A model generated the notes under the pieces. The model was not told the origin of the DNA. It ran no database searches and saw nothing but the letters and a program-made list of their open reading frames with translations. Positions 6,923 to 8,909 of a DNA stretch of 8,909 nucleotides are shown here, one piece after another; the first letter of the stretch is position 1; each line of letters starts with the position of its first letter. The stretch spans positions 1 to 8,909 of the forward strand of contig RFXY01000030.1 of the NCBI GenBank assembly GCA_009921385.1, given 5' to 3'. The stretch is from Pseudomonadota bacterium. Its GTDB lineage: Bacteria > Pseudomonadota > Alphaproteobacteria > Rickettsiales > UBA1997. Made by a program: the position numbers and the translations under genes.

Positions 6923-6928
6923 ATTATA
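6923..6928 (-). promoter_or_regulatory. Probable -10 box for the tRNA-Val/Asp/Gly group
   Basis: The minus strand reads TATAAT exactly at 6928-6923, 26 bases before the first base of tRNA-Val, leaving a leader of about 20 bases after the expected start point. The -35 position is occupied only by T/A-rich sequence (TTTTAA or CTTTTA depending on spacing), which is a poor match to TTGACA. A perfect TATAAT is less telling in DNA this AT-rich, so the call rests mainly on its position. Confidence 0.45.
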
Positions 6929-6947
6929 AAACAGTTTTTTTTATTTT

Positions 6948-6968
6948 AAAAGTGTTTTTTTCACTTTT
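6948..6968 (-). terminator. Possible weak terminator after the SOUL lipoprotein gene
   Basis: A perfect 7-base inverted repeat AAAAGTG / CACTTTT with a 7-base T (plus) or A (minus) loop lies directly after the stop codon at 6971-6973. The stem is mostly A-T, and the transcript continues TTTTAAAATAAAA rather than a pure U tract, so it is a weak candidate. Its place, between the stop codon and the tRNA promoter, is what makes it plausible. Confidence 0.35.
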
Positions 6969-6970
6969 TT

Positions 6971-7621
6971 TTATTTTTCTTGAATTTGCCAAATTATTTC
7001 ATTTTTTCTATTCCAAGGAAAAGTAAATGGATCGTCGTAATAAGCAAAACTTGGCTCTGCTATGGTTTGCAAATTATTTTCTGTCAAATATTTTTTTAAT
7101 TTTTGCAAATGAAAAGCAAATTTTTCATCAGACCAAACGCCAGAAAAAATTATTGCCACCGCTTTTTGTTGCGAAATAATGTGTAGGTTAATATTAGGAT
7201 TTTTTGGCTTAGGCAAAGTATCAAGAGTAAAATAGTGAGGCATACCAAACTGAATAAGCCATTGATTTTCTTGTTGAAGGGTTTGATTCACTGGGCTGGT
7301 CATAGCAATATTGTTACCAAAAATATAACTTGCTAGAGCTCTAAAACCTTTTTTAACTGCTTGTTTTTGAGTGCCAGCAACAACAACCTCAGCAACTATT
7401 CTGGCTTGATAATGACGAATTTCTATTGTTTCATCAATTATTTTTTGCACTTGATATTGTGGCAACTCATAATTTTTATAAAACAACAAGCAATTATTGT
7501 TTTTATTGTCATTTTGCAGGTTATTTGGCAAACATTTTTTGCTATAAAACTTTGTTTTTTCTTGACAACAGCAAGATGTTAAAAAAAGTAAGCAAATTAT
7601 TTTGATAAGCAGATTTTTCAT
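6971..7621 (-). CDS. Lipoprotein with SOUL heme-binding domain
   Basis: A 216-residue protein. It begins with a lipoprotein signal peptide: two lysines, a hydrophobic stretch, and the lipobox LTSC with the modified cysteine at 17, so it should be membrane-anchored and periplasmic or outer-membrane. After a Lys/Asn-rich linker, residues about 51-215 match the SOUL/HBP family. The landmarks are YELPQYQVQKI, then ETIEIRHYQARIVAEV, the IAMTSPV motif at 105-111, FGMPHYFTLDTLPKP, the VAIIFSGVWSDE strand, and the C-terminal YYDDPFTFPWNRKNEIIW. Related proteins bind heme or porphyrins, but not every member does, and the bacterial role is unclear. Cysteines cluster at 17-19, with two more at 30 and 44. 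It starts 59 bases after the virB10 stop on the same strand, so it could be read from the virB10 transcript or its own AT-rich upstream sequence. No clear Shine-Dalgarno sequence is visible. Confidence 0.87.
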   Translation of the reverse strand: MKNLLIKIICLLFLTSCCCQEKTKFYSKKCLPNNLQNDNKNNNCLLFYKNYELPQYQVQKIIDETIEIRHYQARIVAEVVVAGTQKQAVKKGFRALASYIFGNNIAMTSPVNQTLQQENQWLIQFGMPHYFTLDTLPKPKNPNINLHIISQQKAVAIIFSGVWSDEKFAFHLQKLKKYLTENNLQTIAEPSFAYYDDPFTFPWNRKNEIIWQIQEK

Positions 7622-7680
7622 ATATTAAAATCGTAAATAAAGATTAATGAAATTTAAGTTAAAATGGTATAATAAATAAT

Positions 7681-8909
7681 TTATCGTTTTTTCATTGCAG
7701 GTAATCTTAGATCGGAAGTAACCATAATGGTTATTTTGGTTCCTTGTGCCAACCTAATAACTGGTTTGGTATCGATTGCTTGATCAACTATGCCCTTCAT
7801 AATATCTAAAATATTTTTGGTTACTTCAAAAGCAATTTGGCTATAAGCCCCCGAAGTTGTCGAAGATGTGCCCGAGGTAAGGTTAGTTACAGTAGTAGTG
7901 CCTGCCCCGCCTCCGCCAAACAATTTTTGCATACCCATAGAGGTTCCTAAAGCAAAAGCACTGGTAAGAACAGTGTTGGCAACCACTGCTGAATATCTTC
8001 TATCAACCTCACCAACAACACCCGCCCTACCAAATTCGTCGCCTGCTTGCAAAGTTACTGCTAATTTTACCCCATCTGGTCGCAATAAATTAGTCCAGTT
8101 AATTTTAACTCTAGCTTGGTTAAATTTTATTTCTGTAGAATAAGTTCCATATAGTCGCGAGCCTCTTGGAATTAAAATTTCTTTACCAGCCTCGCCAAAA
8201 ATATCTCTACTTACAATGGCTCTCACCCCACCTGGCAATTCTGTGCTGATAGCAGTTTCTAAGACAGCCGCAATAATTTTGCCTTGAGCGATGGTGTGAG
8301 TAAGATCTTCGATAATAGTTGCCTCTATTGGAGTTTCTGATTTTTTTAACTGCGATAATGGATCTTTATTGATACTAATAATGTTTTTATCGTAACCAAC
8401 ACCATTATCTGGGCCACCTCCCCCGCCACCCAAAATAACAATTGGGGCATATCGTGCAGGTATGGCAAGCTCTTTTTTTTCTTCTTCTTCTATTTTTTCA
8501 ATTTCTTTTTTTATTTCTAGTTCTTGTATTTTTTGCTCTTTTTCTTTAATTTTAGCCTCTTGTTCTTGTATTTTTTTTTCTAATTCTAGCATTGATTGCG
8601 ATTTGTTAACAGCTTCTTGCGAAACAGTTGGGGCAAGATTTTTTGGCAACTCATTGGTGTTGGCAACTTGATTAATTTCGCTATTTACCGCCTCTTTTGG
8701 CAATTCTGGCAAATCGGGTATTTCTGGCTTGGCTTGTTTTGCCACAGAATCGAGATTTTCTTCTTTTTCTTTTTTGTCTATTTCTTGAAATTCAAAAGGT
8801 GATTTACCAGTTTCACTTGGTGCCACTTGTGTTGGCTCTGGCTTGTTTATTTGTTGCTCTGCTGTTTGATTGGTTGAAGCAGATTCGGTCGTAACTGGAG
8901 CGGGTGTTT
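7681..8909 (-). CDS. virB10: Type IV secretion system core protein VirB10 (TrbI/VirB10 family), 5' end missing
   Basis: VirB10 spans both membranes and forms the inner layer of the type IV secretion outer-membrane core together with VirB7 and VirB9. The frame stays open to the right edge, giving 408 residues without a start codon in the window. A GTG at 8826 is in frame but would omit the N-terminal inner-membrane helix that the family has, so the true start should be beyond 8909. Visible parts in order: a Pro/Thr/Gln/Glu-rich periplasmic stretch; a charged coiled coil (ELEKKIQEQEAKIKEKEQKI region); a Gly6 linker; and the C-terminal beta-barrel domain with ITxA-style strands 'GKIIAAVLETAISTELPGG', 'IPRGSRLYGTY' and 'RLAQGTKITIMVTSDL'. 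The antenna region follows 'GEVDRRYSAVVANTVLTSAF', the helix that inserts in the outer membrane, and has a Gly/Thr/Ser-rich loop. The next gene downstream is a SOUL lipoprotein, not virB11. Confidence 0.94.
   Translation of the reverse strand, partial: TPAPVTTESASTNQTAEQQINKPEPTQVAPSETGKSPFEFQEIDKKEKEENLDSVAKQAKPEIPDLPELPKEAVNSEINQVANTNELPKNLAPTVSQEAVNKSQSMLELEKKIQEQEAKIKEKEQKIQELEIKKEIEKIEEEEKKELAIPARYAPIVILGGGGGGPDNGVGYDKNIISINKDPLSQLKKSETPIEATIIEDLTHTIAQGKIIAAVLETAISTELPGGVRAIVSRDIFGEAGKEILIPRGSRLYGTYSTEIKFNQARVKINWTNLLRPDGVKLAVTLQAGDEFGRAGVVGEVDRRYSAVVANTVLTSAFALGTSMGMQKLFGGGGAGTTTVTNLTSGTSSTTSGAYSQIAFEVTKNILDIMKGIVDQAIDTKPVIRLAQGTKITIMVTSDLRLPAMKKR

Noticed and set aside
7361..7582. Plus-strand 73-codon open frame
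   Set aside because: Antisense to the SOUL lipoprotein gene, no recognisable domain.
7868..8143. Plus-strand 91-codon open frame
   Set aside because: Antisense to the conserved VirB10 C-terminal domain; the Pro-rich stretch mirrors the Gly-rich antenna loop.
8462..8802. Plus-strand open frames opposite virB10
   Set aside because: Ser/Phe-rich readings are the complement of the Glu/Lys-rich coiled coil and have no independent support.
8824..8826. GTG at 8826 as the start of virB10
   Set aside because: The frame is open to the edge of the window, and starting here would drop the N-terminal membrane helix required for VirB10; the gene is better seen as truncated by the window.

Overview
The window is very AT-rich (the coding regions use A/T-ending codons almost throughout) and reads as a chromosomal segment of a host-associated Gram-negative alphaproteobacterium. 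The best fit is a member of the Rickettsiales or a similar intracellular lineage. That assignment is inference from three things: the base composition, a VirB10 component of a P-type type IV secretion system, and tRNA genes of typical alphaproteobacterial sequence. The presence of LptF and LptG indicates an organism that still exports lipopolysaccharide (LPS), unlike Anaplasmataceae. No species can be named from the sequence alone.

Positions 1-6141 (+ strand) hold a tight run of five genes: the 3' end of an unrecognised single-pass membrane protein, a 1010-residue AsmA-like envelope protein, panB (ketopantoate hydroxymethyltransferase), lptF and lptG. The junctions are an ATGA overlap, a 4-base gap, another ATGA overlap and a 20-base overlap, so they are almost certainly one transcription unit with coupled translation. 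Three of the five act in the inner membrane or envelope and concern lipid or LPS traffic. panB is the metabolic exception.

Positions 6142-6550 carry no gene but are the most structured part of the window. A 159-base element (6185-6343) has perfect 10-base terminal inverted repeats and an internal arrangement of hairpins resembling a cloverleaf. It is followed directly by 3.7 copies of a 31-base tandem repeat (6360-6473), each copy able to form a hairpin. Both share the octamer GCGATAGC or its complement. The region lies between converging transcription units.

Positions 6551-8909 are all on the - strand. In order of transcription they are a 5'-truncated virB10 running off the right edge, a small lipoprotein with a SOUL heme-binding domain, and three tRNA genes: Val(TAC), Asp(GTC) and Gly(GCC), each with its CCA end encoded. 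virB10 is not followed by virB11 as it is in many vir clusters.

No complete new defence or mobile system is visible. The strongest candidate for something undescribed is the intergenic inverted-repeat element with its adjacent hairpin tandem array.
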